From Rhizobium aethiopicum (GTDB lineage: Bacteria > Pseudomonadota > Alphaproteobacteria > Rhizobiales > Rhizobiaceae), in assembly GCF_014197535.1 (NCBI RefSeq), contig NZ_JACIFV010000019.1, positions 1-64,000 on the forward strand: a stretch of DNA of 64,000 bases. The letters run 5' to 3'. A model generated the notes under the pieces. The model was not told the origin of the DNA. It saw only the letters and a list, made by a program, of their open reading frames with translations, and did no database searches. This document shows positions 27,040 through 36,368 of the stretch, one piece after another (position 1 is the stretch's first letter; every line of letters starts with the position of its first letter). A program made the position numbers and the translations under genes.

Positions 27040-27879
27040 TCAGCGGTTGCGCCAACCCATCAGTTTTTCGATCCGCTCCGCCGCACTGCGCACATGCGCC
27101 GTATAATGGTTCTCATCGGAAAAGGCCTTCTGCTCCGGCAGCACGATCGAAATGGTGGCGACGCACTGGCCGTCGCGATCGCAGATCGGCGAGGCGATGC
27201 AGGCGACCGCATAGTCGGATTCTCCGGCCTGGATCGACAGGCGCGCCTCGAAGGCCTTGCCGGCCGCTTCCGACAGGGTGCGCGGATCGATCTCGGCGCG
27301 GCCGGTCGGTGACGAGCGGGCGCAGCGTTTGAAAAGCTCGATGCGTTCCTCTTCGGGCAGCTGGCCGACGAGCAGCCGGCCCGATGCCGTCCAGTTAAGC
27401 GGCACCCGGGTGCCGACGCGCGACGCCACCTGGAAGTGGCTCGGACCGTCGGCCATGGCAAGCACCAGCATGTAATCGCCGTCACGGCCGCAGACCTGCA
27501 CGGTTTCGCCGGCCTGGCGACAGAGATCGTGCATTTCGTGGGTGGCGATGCTCATGAAATCCAGCGACCGGGCATAGGCAAGGCCGTAATGATAAAGCCG
27601 GGCGCCGAGCCAGATTGAGCCATCCGCTTGGCGCGTCAGCATATTCTTTTCGACGAGGTCGTCGACGATGACGTAGACCGTCGATAACGGCGCCTTCACC
27701 GCCTTGGCGATGGCATAGACGCCGGCCGGCGATCCTGTCTCATAGAGATGATCGATCACCTGAAGAGCGCGGTCGATGCCGCTGACGCGGGCGCGGCGCG
27801 CGCTCTTGCCGCCGGCTTCGCCGGCAAGGCTCTCATCTTCGGAGTAAACTGCGGGCGATGTCTTTCCGTCCAATTTCAT
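27040..27879 (-). CDS. IclR-family transcriptional regulator
   Basis: About 279 residues. The N-terminal winged HTH is seen in SGIDRALQVIDHLYETGSPAGVYAIAKAVKAPLSTVYVIVDDLVEKNML. The C-terminal IclR ligand domain contains SRVGTRVPLNWTASGRLLVGQLPEEER. In-frame starts at 27888 and slightly further upstream are also possible. The region before the HTH is longer than usual and low in complexity (GEAGGKSARRARVS). Its target is unknown. The convergent amidohydrolase gene is the nearest candidate by association. Confidence 0.88.
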   Translation of the reverse strand: MKLDGKTSPAVYSEDESLAGEAGGKSARRARVSGIDRALQVIDHLYETGSPAGVYAIAKAVKAPLSTVYVIVDDLVEKNMLTRQADGSIWLGARLYHYGLAYARSLDFMSIATHEMHDLCRQAGETVQVCGRDGDYMLVLAMADGPSHFQVASRVGTRVPLNWTASGRLLVGQLPEEERIELFKRCARSSPTGRAEIDPRTLSEAAGKAFEARLSIQAGESDYAVACIASPICDRDGQCVATISIVLPEQKAFSDENHYTAHVRSAAERIEKLMGWRNR

Positions 27880-28032
27880 GCACCTCATGAACACTGCAAC
27901 CATATTACATTACTATGGCACAGCGGTCGCCGTGGCAAATCGCAACATTTTGTAGGTTGATCGTCGGTGCGGTTGTGGCGGCGGTGGAACCAGGAGACTG
28001 CGTGATTTCCGCATCCGCCGATACCGCCGACC

Positions 28033-28454
28033 TCATAACAAGCGGTGACGCGCTCCGATGAGGCTGCAGGCTTTTGCCAGCCCCTTGTCCAGCGTGACGA
28101 GCGTGGCGTCGCTATCGATTGCGACGGCGAGATGCAGTGCATCACCGGCACGAAGACCGATATTGAACTGTTCGATCATTCGCGCCGCTTCGATGAAGTG
28201 CGCCCGCGATATCGGCAGGCACTCGAAGGTCGTCGAACATAGTTCCTTGAACAGGGCCAAAGCTTTGCTGCGATCGGCCGGATCGATCTGTCCGTTTCTC
28301 GCCTTGAGCGCGATGGCGCTCGAAAATTCGGTTATCGTCCAGCTGCTGACGGCGATCTCCTCGGATCGAAGTTCCGCCAGCCATTGCTGCACGTCGTCCG
28401 TGCGGGTTTCGACCGTCCAGGCGGCGACGAGGGCTGATGTGTCGATGTAAAGCA

Positions 28455-28455
<1 letters not shown>
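28033..28455 (-). CDS. VapC-like PIN-domain toxin
   Basis: A PIN-domain ribonuclease of 140 residues. The four acidic residues of the active site are visible: Asp5 (MLYIDTSALV), Glu43 (ITEFSSAIAL), Asp105 (LRAGDALHLA) and Asp123 (TLDKGLAKA). The ATG at 28455 overlaps the antitoxin stop by one base as TGATG, the usual coupling for such pairs. A TTG one codon earlier is not needed. It is likely an mRNA- or tRNA-cleaving toxin held by the antitoxin encoded upstream. Confidence 0.9.
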
Positions 28456-28727
<272 letters not shown>

Positions 28728-28818
28728 CTAGTCATTTTATTCGGAAAGCGATCTGGCCGCAACGCTGTTGGAACAACCGGCCGCAGCCTGAGTTTGTCCC
28801 TCAACTCAGGAGGCTATA

Positions 28819-29676
28819 ATGACGCATTATCCAACACCCCCTTTCCCATCCCAGAAACAGCCGATGCCGGGTTTCACGGCCCAGATGGACCCGGTTCCCG
28901 ATCATGGCGAAAAAACCTATCGCGGATCCGAACGGCTGAAGGGCAAGCGGGCGATCATAACCGGCGGCGATAGCGGCATCGGCCGGGCAGTGGCAATCGC
29001 CTATGCCCGCGAAGGCGCCGATCTGTTGATCTCCTACCTCGACGAGGATGAGGATGCCGACGAGACGAAGCGGCTCGTCGAGCAGGCCGGGCGCAGGGCC
29101 GTGCTCGTCAGCGGCGATATTCAGGATCCCGCCCATTGCCGGCAGATCGTCGAGACGGCGGTCAAGGAGCTCGGCGGCATCGACATTCTCGTCAATAACG
29201 CCGCGCATCAGGCAAGCTTCAAAAGCATCGACGAGATCAGCGATGAGGAGTGGGAGCTGACCTTCAAGGTCAATATTCATGCGATGTTCTATCTGACCAA
29301 GGCGGCCGTCGCCCACATGAAGCCCGGCAGCGCCATCATCAATACGGCTTCGATCAATTCGGACAATCCGAACCCGACGCTGCTGGCTTATGCCACGACC
29401 AAGGGCGCAATCCAGAATTTCACCGCCGGCCTGGCCCAGCTTCTGGCTGAGAAGGGCATTCGCGCCAATGCCGTGGCGCCGGGGCCGATCTGGACGCCGC
29501 TCATTCCCTCGACGCTGCCCGAAGACAGCGTCAGCAATTTCGGCAAGCAGGTGCCGATGAAACGGCCGGGCCAGCCGGCCGAACTGGCCACCGCCTATGT
29601 CATGCTGGCCGATCCCCTGTCGAGCTATGTCTCCGGCACGACAATCGCGGTTACAGGCGGCAAACCGATCCTTTAA
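28819..29676 (+). CDS. Short-chain dehydrogenase, YghA/general-stress type
   Basis: An SDR oxidoreductase of 285 residues with a 40-residue N-terminal extension (PFPSQKQPMPGFTAQMDPVPDHGE) found in the YghA/YhdF/GsiB-associated branch. The cofactor motif is TGGDSGIGRA, and NNAAHQ replaces NNAG. The catalytic Tyr/Lys lies in LAYATTKGAIQNF. A strong AGGAGG precedes the ATG. Such enzymes are often induced by general stress, but the substrate is unknown. The gene is transcribed alone. Confidence 0.88.
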   Translation: MTHYPTPPFPSQKQPMPGFTAQMDPVPDHGEKTYRGSERLKGKRAIITGGDSGIGRAVAIAYAREGADLLISYLDEDEDADETKRLVEQAGRRAVLVSGDIQDPAHCRQIVETAVKELGGIDILVNNAAHQASFKSIDEISDEEWELTFKVNIHAMFYLTKAAVAHMKPGSAIINTASINSDNPNPTLLAYATTKGAIQNFTAGLAQLLAEKGIRANAVAPGPIWTPLIPSTLPEDSVSNFGKQVPMKRPGQPAELATAYVMLADPLSSYVSGTTIAVTGGKPIL

Positions 29677-29769
29677 TGCATGTTGCCCGGAATTGGCGGT
29701 TCCGAGAGGCATGCATGAAAACAAGGAGCTGAAGCGCGTAATCACGATCTGGTAGGATGCGCGCTTCAG

Positions 29770-32700
29770 TCACGGCTTGCCGTAGCCGCCGCCGGTCGGC
29801 GTCGTGACGATCACGGCCTCGCCGGCGGCGAGCATTGCCTGGTCGCAGCCTTCCAGCCTTTCGATCTTGCCGTCTGCGCGACGGATCTCGGTTTTCCCCA
29901 ATTGCCCGTCTTCCCCGCTGAACAGGCCGAAAGGCCGGATCGTTCGGTGCGAGGAGAGAATGCTGCAATCCATCGTTTCCAGAAAGCGGATGGTGCGCTC
30001 GGTGCCGCCGCCGGAACTGTATTGTCCCTTGCCGCCGGAGCCGCGGCGGATGTGGAAATCCTCCAGCACGACGGGGAAGCGGAATTCCAGCACCTCGGGA
30101 TCGGTCAGCCGCGAATTGGTCATATGGGTGTGCACGCCGTCGGCGCCGCTGAAGCCGGTGCCGTCGTTGAGCAGGCCGGCGGGGCCGCCGGAGCAGATCG
30201 TCTCGTAATATTGGTAGGTGGCGTTGCCGAAGGTCAGGTTGTTCATCGAGCCCTGGGCGGCCGCGAGCGTCCCCAGCGCCCCGAACAACGCATTCGTCAC
30301 ATGCTGGCTGGTCTCGACATTGCCGGCGACGACGGCGGCCGGATAGGCCGGACGCAGCATCGAACCATCGGGCACGATGATCCGGATCGGCCGCAGGCAG
30401 CCTGCATTCATTGGAATCGGCTGCTCGACCATGACGCGGAAGACATAGAGCACGGCGGCGCGCGTCACCGGTTCCGGCGCATTGAAATTGGTCGGTTGCT
30501 GCGCACTCGTGCCGGTGAAATCGACAGTCGCCTCGCGCGCCTTCCTGTCGACGGTGATCTTCACCTTGATGACGGCGCCCTGATCGGTGGGGTAGGTGAA
30601 TTCGCTGTCGCTCAAGCGGGCGATCACCCGGCGAACGCTCTCCTCGGCATTGTCCTGGACGTGGCCCATATAAGCTTCGACGACGTCGAGCCCAAAGTGA
30701 GAGACCATCTTGCGCAATTCCTGAACGCCCTTTTCGTTGGCGGCGATCTGCGCCTTCACGTCGGCGAGGTTCTGGGCCGGGTTGCGGGCGGGATAGGGAT
30801 GGTCCCGCAGCATTGCGGCAAATTCGCTCTCACGGAAACGGCCTTTGTCGACCAGCAGGAAATTGTCGATCAGCACGCCTTCTTCATCGACCTTGGTCGC
30901 CCGTGGCGTCATCGAACCGGGTGCCTTGCCGCCGATATCGGCATGATGGCCGCGTGAGGCGACGTAAAACAGGATGGTCACGCCGGCGTCGTCGAACACC
31001 GGCGTGACGACGGTGATGTCGGGCAGATGCGTGCCGCCGTTGTAAGGTGCATTGAGCGCGAAGACATCGCCCGGTCGAATGCGGCCTTCGTTGAGGCGGA
31101 TGATGGTTTCGACCGAGCGATCCATCGATCCCAGATGCACCGGCATGTGCGGCGCATTGGCGACGAGGGCGCCGGTGCGGTCGAAGACGGCGCAGGAGAA
31201 ATCGAGCCGCTCCTTGATATTAACCGAATGGGCGGTGTTCTGCAGCGTCACGCCCATCTGCTCGGCGATCGCCATGAACAGATTGTTGAAGACTTCGAGC
31301 ATGACGGGGTCGGCGCTGGTGCCGATGGCGGCATTGCGGGAAAGCGCGACCTCGCGGGTGAGAACGATGTGGTCGTGGCCGGTAAGGCGTGCCTGCCAGC
31401 CGGCCTCGACGACGATCGTCTGATGCGCTTCGATGATGAGGGCAGGCCCCTTGACGACCGCACCCGGCTTCAGCGCATCACGTCTGAAAATACCGGCCTC
31501 GTGCCAGGTTCCGCCGGAATAGAAGCGGGTCGTGCGCAGCGCTTGCGGCGTGAAGGTCGCCGCCTGTCCGTCGATCTCCTCGATATCGGCGCCACCGCCG
31601 ATGCCCTCGACTTCGATGGAGTCGACGACGACAGGCCGGTCTTCGAAGATGAAACCGAACTGCTTCTTGTGGGCGGCGGCAAAGGCTTGTGTCATCTCCT
31701 CCTGTGGCCCGAAGGCGACGGGCAGGGCGGTGTCGGTGCCCTTATATTGCAGGTGGAGCCGGGTAATGACTTCCATGTCGCCGGCTTCGACGCCCTGCAG
31801 CATCAGTTCCCCGCACACCTCTTTCTCCAGTTCGGCCCGGATGCTCCCGATCGTCGGCAGGGCGGCTCCGAGTTCCGTCAGCACCGCGCGCTGGCGTGTG
31901 GCGCGGATATCGGCGAGCCCCATGCCATAGGCCGAAAGAATGCCGGAGAAGGGGTGGATCAGCACCGTTTTCATGCCGAGGCTGTCGGCGACCAGACAGG
32001 CATGCTGGCCGCCGGCGCCGCCGAAGCAGGTGAGCGCGTAGCTCGAAACGTCATAGCCGCGCTGGACGGAGATCTTCTTGATGGCGTTGGCCATGTTCTC
32101 GACGGCGATGGCGAGGAAGCCATCGGCGACCTCTTCCGCCGTCCGCCCGCCGCCGATATCCTGCGCCATCTCGGCAAAGGCGGCGCGCACCGCCTCGGCA
32201 TCGAGCGGTTGGTCCTGCTCCGGCCCGAAGATTGTGGGGAAGAATTCCGGCAGCAGTTTGCCGGTCATGATGTTGGCGTCGGTGACAGCAAGCGGCCCGC
32301 CGCGGCGATAGGATTTCGGGCCGGGCGTGGCACCCGCCGATTCCGGGCCGACGCGGAAGCGTGAACCGTCATAGCTCAGGATCGAGCCGCCGCCGGCTGC
32401 GACGGTGTGGATCTTCATCATCGGCGCGCGCATGCGCACACCGGCGACCTCGGTCTCGAAAGCGCGTTCCAGTTCCCCGTCATAATGCGAAACATCCGTC
32501 GAGGTGCCGCCCATGTCGAAGCCGATCATCCTGTGGAAACCGGCGATGCGCGAGACCTCGACCGCGCCGACCACCCCGCCCGCGGGGCCGGAGAGGATCG
32601 CATCCTTTCCCTGGAAGAGATGCGCGTCGGTCAGCCCGCCCGAGGACTGCATGAACATCAGCTTCGGCCCCTTTCCTTCGACGGCGCCGAGCTCGACGGC

Positions 32701-33381
32701 GACCTGATCGACATAGCGCCGGAGAACCGGGGACAGATAGGCATCGACGACGGCGGTGTCACCGCGGCCGACGAGCTTGATCAGCGGCGAGACGACATGC
32801 GACGGCGATATCTGCGTGAAGCCGATGGCGCGGGCGATGGCGGCGGCCTGCTGTTCGTGCTCGGGATAGCGGTAGGCATGCATGAAAACGATGGCGACGG
32901 CGCGCAGTCCGCGGGCATAGGCAGCTTCCAGCGCGTGCCGCAGATCATTTTCTGAGAGGGGGCGTTCCACCGTGCCGTCCGCCAGTACGCGCTCGTCGGC
33001 CTCGATCACATCGGCGTAAAGCAGTTCCGGTTTGATGATTTTCTTGGCGAAGATATCGGCGCGCGCCTGGTAGCCGATCTCCAGTGCATCGCGGAAGCCC
33101 TTTGTCGTCACCAGCAGGGTCGGGTCGCCTTTGCGTTCCAGAAGCGCGTTGGTGGCGACCGTCGTTCCCATCTTTACGGCGCCGATGAGCTCGGAGGGGA
33201 TCGTCTGGCCGGGCTTGCGGCCGAGCAACTCGCGGACGCCGTGCACCGCAGGGTCGCGATAGGCTTCCGGATTTTCCGAAAGCAGCTTGTGGGCGACGAG
33301 CGAACCGTCGGGTCGGCGGGCGACGATATCGGTGAAAGTGCCGCCGCGATCGATCCAAAAATCCCACTGTCCGCTCATCAT
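29770..33381 (-). CDS. 5-oxoprolinase / N-methylhydantoinase, HyuA-HyuB fusion
   Basis: A 1203-residue ATP-dependent amide hydrolase with both subunits fused, the usual length of the eukaryote-like 5-oxoprolinases. The N-terminal HyuA part begins [18 protein letters not shown] and contains the ATP-binding [18 protein letters not shown] near 290. The HyuB half starts around residue 690 and contains [24 protein letters not shown]. It probably opens 5-oxoproline or a related cyclic amide. Two ATGs, 33381 and 33378, both follow AGGAGG. It diverges from a MarR-like gene across a 26-bp palindrome. Confidence 0.92.
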   Translation of the reverse strand: MMSGQWDFWIDRGGTFTDIVARRPDGSLVAHKLLSENPEAYRDPAVHGVRELLGRKPGQTIPSELIGAVKMGTTVATNALLERKGDPTLLVTTKGFRDALEIGYQARADIFAKKIIKPELLYADVIEADERVLADGTVERPLSENDLRHALEAAYARGLRAVAIVFMHAYRYPEHEQQAAAIARAIGFTQISPSHVVSPLIKLVGRGDTAVVDAYLSPVLRRYVDQVAVELGAVEGKGPKLMFMQSSGGLTDAHLFQGKDAILSGPAGGVVGAVEVSRIAGFHRMIGFDMGGTSTDVSHYDGELERAFETEVAGVRMRAPMMKIHTVAAGGGSILSYDGSRFRVGPESAGATPGPKSYRRGGPLAVTDANIMTGKLLPEFFPTIFGPEQDQPLDAEAVRAAFAEMAQDIGGGRTAEEVADGFLAIAVENMANAIKKISVQRGYDVSSYALTCFGGAGGQHACLVADSLGMKTVLIHPFSGILSAYGMGLADIRATRQRAVLTELGAALPTIGSIRAELEKEVCGELMLQGVEAGDMEVITRLHLQYKGTDTALPVAFGPQEEMTQAFAAAHKKQFGFIFEDRPVVVDSIEVEGIGGGADIEEIDGQAATFTPQALRTTRFYSGGTWHEAGIFRRDALKPGAVVKGPALIIEAHQTIVVEAGWQARLTGHDHIVLTREVALSRNAAIGTSADPVMLEVFNNLFMAIAEQMGVTLQNTAHSVNIKERLDFSCAVFDRTGALVANAPHMPVHLGSMDRSVETIIRLNEGRIRPGDVFALNAPYNGGTHLPDITVVTPVFDDAGVTILFYVASRGHHADIGGKAPGSMTPRATKVDEEGVLIDNFLLVDKGRFRESEFAAMLRDHPYPARNPAQNLADVKAQIAANEKGVQELRKMVSHFGLDVVEAYMGHVQDNAEESVRRVIARLSDSEFTYPTDQGAVIKVKITVDRKAREATVDFTGTSAQQPTNFNAPEPVTRAAVLYVFRVMVEQPIPMNAGCLRPIRIIVPDGSMLRPAYPAAVVAGNVETSQHVTNALFGALGTLAAAQGSMNNLTFGNATYQYYETICSGGPAGLLNDGTGFSGADGVHTHMTNSRLTDPEVLEFRFPVVLEDFHIRRGSGGKGQYSSGGGTERTIRFLETMDCSILSSHRTIRPFGLFSGEDGQLGKTEIRRADGKIERLEGCDQAMLAAGEAVIVTTPTGGGYGKP

Positions 33382-33408
33382 CCGACCTCCTGTTGAACTG
33401 AAAATTTA

Positions 33409-33434
33409 TTGACGATTTATCGATAAAATGTCAA
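33409..33434. promoter_or_regulatory. 26-bp operator-like palindrome between oxoprolinase and MarR genes
   Basis: The core TTTATCGATAAA (33416-33427) is a perfect palindrome. It is flanked symmetrically by TTGAC at 33409-33413 and GTCAA at 33430-33434, so 24 of 26 positions are symmetric. The outer arms look like -35 elements facing away from each other (TTGACG on plus, TTGACA on minus). A dimeric regulator bound here would block both promoters. Confidence 0.65.
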
Positions 33435-33463
33435 CGTTGAGCTGTTAATCGTGGAGGGATGGA

Positions 33464-33991
33464 ATGGCAGATGAGCGCGGGCAGCCGGAAATCGGGCCGA
33501 TCGTCTCCTCGGCGCATCTCGCCGATGGCGCGCTTCCTGTTCTTTCGGAACTGGAATTTGGGCTCATCCTCGCCGGCAATGCCTTCGACCGCTGGATGGT
33601 GCGCTGCATGACGGCTGCGGGCGAGCCCGGTTGCGCGGCGATCGACGTGCTGGTGCTGCATTCGGTGGCGCACCGGCAGCGGCCGAAGCGGCTCGGCGAT
33701 CTCTGCAGCGTACTCGGCGTTGAAGACACGCATCTGGTGATTTATGCGCTCAAGAAGCTCGAAAAGCGCGGCCTCGTGAAAAGCGCGCGGGCGGGCAAGG
33801 AAAAATTGATCACCGCCACCGACAAGGGTTTTGAAACCTGCCTGAAATACCGGGCGGTGCGGGAGGCGCTGCTGGTGGAATCGATGAAGGGGCTCGGGCT
33901 CGACGCTGGCGCGACATCGGCGGTGGCAGCAACGCTGAGGGCGCTTTCGGGGCATTATGATCAAGCAGCAAGGGCCGCCGCCTCTTTGTGA
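33464..33991 (+). CDS. MarR-like winged-helix regulator
   Basis: A protein of 175 residues. The winged-helix region is VLHSVAHRQRPKRLGDLCSVLGVEDTHLVIYALKKLEKRGLVKSARAGKEKLITATDKG, with a helical dimerisation segment before and after it. This type is often annotated as a predicted transcriptional regulator with HTH near 5-oxoprolinase genes. It diverges from the oxoprolinase gene, with the palindrome at 33409-33434 between them, so autoregulation together with control of the oxoprolinase is likely. Confidence 0.82.
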   Translation: MADERGQPEIGPIVSSAHLADGALPVLSELEFGLILAGNAFDRWMVRCMTAAGEPGCAAIDVLVLHSVAHRQRPKRLGDLCSVLGVEDTHLVIYALKKLEKRGLVKSARAGKEKLITATDKGFETCLKYRAVREALLVESMKGLGLDAGATSAVAATLRALSGHYDQAARAAASL

Positions 33992-34045
33992 CGACAGCCC
34001 TTGTCGGGGGCAGGGAGAGATCCCCCGGTGTTCAGGCGGCTTTTT

Positions 34046-34261
34046 TCAGCCGAAGCAGGGCATGGCCGGCAGATTGGCGCGGCTCGCAAGCGCTCCGATC
34101 ATCTTGCCCACCGGCGTCAGGCGCGGTTGACGTTTGTCGGCGGCCGTCTCCAGGAGTTGCTTGAAGTCTTCAAGCTTCACGCCGTCGGCGCGCAATACCA
34201 TGGCGATCAGGGGGTCGCGAAGGGCTTCGGATATCGTCAGGTCGTCTCTGGTCTTTCTCAT
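34046..34261 (-). CDS. Small conserved hypothetical protein
   Basis: A protein of 71 residues, MRKTRDDLTISEALRDPLIAMVLRADG…, mostly helical with no membrane segment. The start at 34261 has AGGAGG 8-9 nt upstream. An upstream start would read through the regulatory palindromes. The segment DPLIAMVLRADGVKLEDFKQLLE looks well conserved in style. The function is unknown. It diverges from a TetR gene, so it may be the repressor's target. Confidence 0.7.
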   Translation of the reverse strand: MRKTRDDLTISEALRDPLIAMVLRADGVKLEDFKQLLETAADKRQPRLTPVGKMIGALASRANLPAMPCFG

Positions 34262-34342
34262 GGCTTGTCCTCCTTTCGTGGGCGGTCGCCCGTGTTCCAC
34301 ATCCGCCGCCAACCCTCTGCGTTGACTTTCGCGGTCTGTGGT

Positions 34343-34358
34343 GTTACCGGTAAGTAAC
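34343..34358. promoter_or_regulatory. TetR operator-like palindrome 1
   Basis: GTTAC (34343-34347) and GTAAC (34354-34358) are inverted around CGGTAA. They overlap a perfect 10-bp palindrome, TTACCGGTAA. The site lies between the divergent 71-residue gene and the TetR gene. Confidence 0.55.
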
Positions 34359-34367
34359 AATGCTGTT

Positions 34368-34383
34368 GTTACCGATCGGTCAC
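34368..34383. promoter_or_regulatory. TetR operator-like palindrome 2
   Basis: GTTACCGATCGGTCAC contains the perfect palindrome ACCGATCGGT (34371-34380), 25 bp downstream of the first site and sharing its GTTACCG half. It ends 5 nt before the TetR start codon, leaving no room for a ribosome binding site. Confidence 0.6.
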
Positions 34384-34387
34384 ATTG

Positions 34388-35011
34388 ATGTCAAGGACTT
34401 CGTCCGCAAAAAAATCAGAAACTTCGAATGAAATCTCCGCAACCGTTTCAGAAGATCGCATCCCGCCGCGGGAGCGCATCGTCTCGACGGCGGTGGAGCT
34501 TTTCCGTGAGCGCGGCATCCGCGGCATCGGGGTCGATGCCATCGCCGACGCCGCCCTGACCAACAAGATGACGCTCTACCGCCATTTCGGCTCGAAGGAC
34601 GAACTCGTCTGCGAGACGCTGCGGCGCGCTTCCGAAAAGGCCGATGCCATCTGGCGCGATCTGGAGGCCGCTCATCCCGGCGATCCCCGCGCCCAGCTCG
34701 ACGCCTGGGTGGAGATGCGGGCGCAGTGTCTGAACGGCGAGCCGGCCGGCTGCGATCTCGCCAACGCCGCCATCGAGCTCAAGGGGGAGGGCCATCCCGC
34801 CCACGAAATGATCGAACGGCACAAGGCCGAACAGCGCGATCGCCTGGCCGCGCTCTGTTCGGCAGCCGGTGCGCACGAACCTCAACTTCTTGCCGATACG
34901 CTGACGCTGCTGCTCGAAGGCGCGCGCGTCAGTCGCCAGGCGATGGGCGCCGCCGGCTGTTGCGGCCATTTCGCCAAGGCCTGCAGAGCAGCGATCGCTT
35001 CCTTCACGTAA
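34388..35011 (+). CDS. TetR-family transcriptional regulator
   Basis: A regulator of about 207 residues. The N-terminal HTH contains RERIVSTAVELFRERGIRGIGVDAIADAALTNKMTLYRHFGSKDELV. The C-terminal ligand domain is helical and includes a TetR_C-like AAGCCGHFAKACRAAI tail with adjacent Cys residues. The ATG at 34388 has no Shine-Dalgarno sequence and sits 5 nt after an operator-like palindrome. The mRNA may therefore be leaderless, or the start may lie further in. It probably represses itself and the divergent small gene. Confidence 0.88.
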   Translation: MSRTSSAKKSETSNEISATVSEDRIPPRERIVSTAVELFRERGIRGIGVDAIADAALTNKMTLYRHFGSKDELVCETLRRASEKADAIWRDLEAAHPGDPRAQLDAWVEMRAQCLNGEPAGCDLANAAIELKGEGHPAHEMIERHKAEQRDRLAALCSAAGAHEPQLLADTLTLLLEGARVSRQAMGAAGCCGHFAKACRAAIASFT

Positions 35012-35074
35012 TAGGCCGGAACCTTACCGCCTCCACATCGTTTTTCCATCACCGGACGATGTGGAGACCGGGAG

Positions 35075-35275
35075 ATGAATCACGCCTATCTTAAGCGGCT
35101 ATATGCCAGACGCGCCGAACTCGAAGCCAAGCTCGAGCTTCACGAGGCCCGCTATTGTTTTGGCGAGGAAGAGGTCGATGACGGCACCGACAGCGACCTG
35201 CGTCAGCGATTGAGTGAGGTCTCCGAGGAGATCTCCGCGCTGGAGAACAGGTCGGCCAGAGCCTTTTCGGGGTAG
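35075..35275 (+). CDS. Small charged coiled-coil hypothetical protein
   Basis: A protein of 66 residues, MNHAYLKRLYARRAELEAKLELHEARY followed by an acidic middle (GEEEVDDGTDSDLRQ) and a second helix (LSEVSEEISALENR). The heptad-like spacing suggests a short coiled coil. A GGGAGATGA site precedes the ATG. No function is recognisable. It is convergent with the prepilin peptidase gene, 10 nt away. Confidence 0.6.
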   Translation: MNHAYLKRLYARRAELEAKLELHEARYCFGEEEVDDGTDSDLRQRLSEVSEEISALENRSARAFSG

Positions 35276-35285
35276 GTCACCGTCG

Positions 35286-35813
35286 CTACAGGTGCTGCCG
35301 GATCGTGGGCAAAGCCAGAGTCAGGAGCGTGGCGAAAACCATGATGACGCCATAAGGTATCTTCCGGCTCGCCCGAATTTCCTCGATACGCATGAAAAAG
35401 GCGAGATGCGCGACGGGCAGCGGCACCGGCAGCCGCAGGACCAGAAGCGTCACGATGCCGAGGACCAGCAGCAGCACCGCAAACGACATCATTCCGTGCC
35501 AGCCGATAAAAAGGCCGATCGGCAGGAAAAGCTTGGCGTCTCCTGCGCCAAACAGCCGGAACGCCCAGAGCGCCACCCCAAGCATGAACATCAGCAGACC
35601 GGCCCCAAGGTCGCCACCAATTCCGCTCGAAGCAAATAATGCAGCGCCGACGTCCTCGGAGCCAAGCATCACGGCCACCGCGCGCAGCGCATAAAGTGTC
35701 ACGAGCGCAAGCACGAGCGTGTTGGGAATCTTCCATGTGCGGAAATCTGTCCAAGCGGCGCAGAGAAAAAGTAATACTGAAAGAGAATTAATAACAACGA
35801 CCAGTTCCAGCAT
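35286..35813 (-). CDS. cpaA: Prepilin peptidase CpaA/TadV (A24 aspartyl protease)
   Basis: An inner-membrane protease of 175 residues with several hydrophobic helices. It cleaves and matures the Flp pilin and the TadE-type pseudopilins. The two catalytic aspartates are Asp23 (CAAWTDFRTWKIPN) and Asp92 in the GxGD motif FGAGDAK. The ATG at 35813 is used, and an upstream TTG is not needed. It diverges from the Flp pilin gene at the head of the Tad locus. Confidence 0.92.
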   Translation of the reverse strand: MLELVVVINSLSVLLFLCAAWTDFRTWKIPNTLVLALVTLYALRAVAVMLGSEDVGAALFASSGIGGDLGAGLLMFMLGVALWAFRLFGAGDAKLFLPIGLFIGWHGMMSFAVLLLVLGIVTLLVLRLPVPLPVAHLAFFMRIEEIRASRKIPYGVIMVFATLLTLALPTIRQHL

Positions 35814-35961
35814 GGGCTTCAACCTTTTAGGGCTATCATAATCTACTCTGTATGCTCAGTTTCACTCTATATCGGGGACTTTGCCAGGGTTTTACGACCA
35901 GTCACGCGATTTTTCGTCTTAACCATAAAGTATAGATGTCGAATGTTCTCGTATAAAACAT

Positions 35962-35991
35962 TTGACTAAATTAGACTTAACAGATTATTAA
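35962..35991 (+). promoter_or_regulatory. Predicted promoter of the Flp pilin gene
   Basis: TTGACT at 35962-35967 and TATTAA at 35986-35991 are separated by 18 nt in a very AT-rich stretch. The resulting leader of roughly 75 nt ends in the GGGAGGTA ribosome binding site before 36075. Confidence 0.5.
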
Positions 35992-36074
35992 TATTCCCAG
36001 TCGAAGGGGCGGTCTCGACGACACGGCAGCCGGGGGTAATTTCGGCGCACAACTTACCTGGGAGGTAATTCTCG

Positions 36075-36269
36075 ATGAAAGCATTTGTAAATAGCGTACG
36101 CGCTTTCGCGCGGGAAGAAGATGGCGTCGCACTGACAGAATACCTTATTCTGCTTGCCTTGCTGGTTGGCGGCGTGATCACGGCGGTGACATTGGCCGGC
36201 ACCAATCTGGCTGCCGTTTGGACGGCATGGGCAGGGTGGTTCACGGCCGAGCTGGCTGTCCCGGCCTGA
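36075..36269 (+). CDS. flp: Flp/Fap-type pilin subunit
   Basis: A 64-residue major pilin. The prepilin peptidase site is Gly17-Val18, in EEDGVALTEYLILLALLVGG. This leaves Glu22 at mature position 5 followed by Tyr23, the Flp signature. A single hydrophobic helix follows the cleavage site. The leader of 17 residues is rich in basic and aromatic residues. The gene has its own promoter and is followed by a strong stem-loop, consistent with much higher expression than the assembly genes downstream. Confidence 0.95.
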   Translation: MKAFVNSVRAFAREEDGVALTEYLILLALLVGGVITAVTLAGTNLAAVWTAWAGWFTAELAVPA

Positions 36270-36283
36270 TATTGGCGTTCGAA

Positions 36284-36317
36284 GAAGAGAGGGGTTTTTG
36301 TTAACCCCTCTCTTCTA
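36284..36317 (+). other. Strong stem-loop between pilin and assembly genes
   Basis: AGAAGAGAGGGG (36284-36295) and its perfect complement at 36306-36317 form a 12-bp stem with a 10-nt loop. The T run lies in the loop rather than after the stem, so this is not a classic intrinsic terminator. It may protect the pilin mRNA 3' end or attenuate readthrough into cpaB. Confidence 0.65.
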
Positions 36318-36368
36318 AATTAGAAACAATGAATGGATGCACTCCGTCCAGTGTAGCGAGTAACCGCG

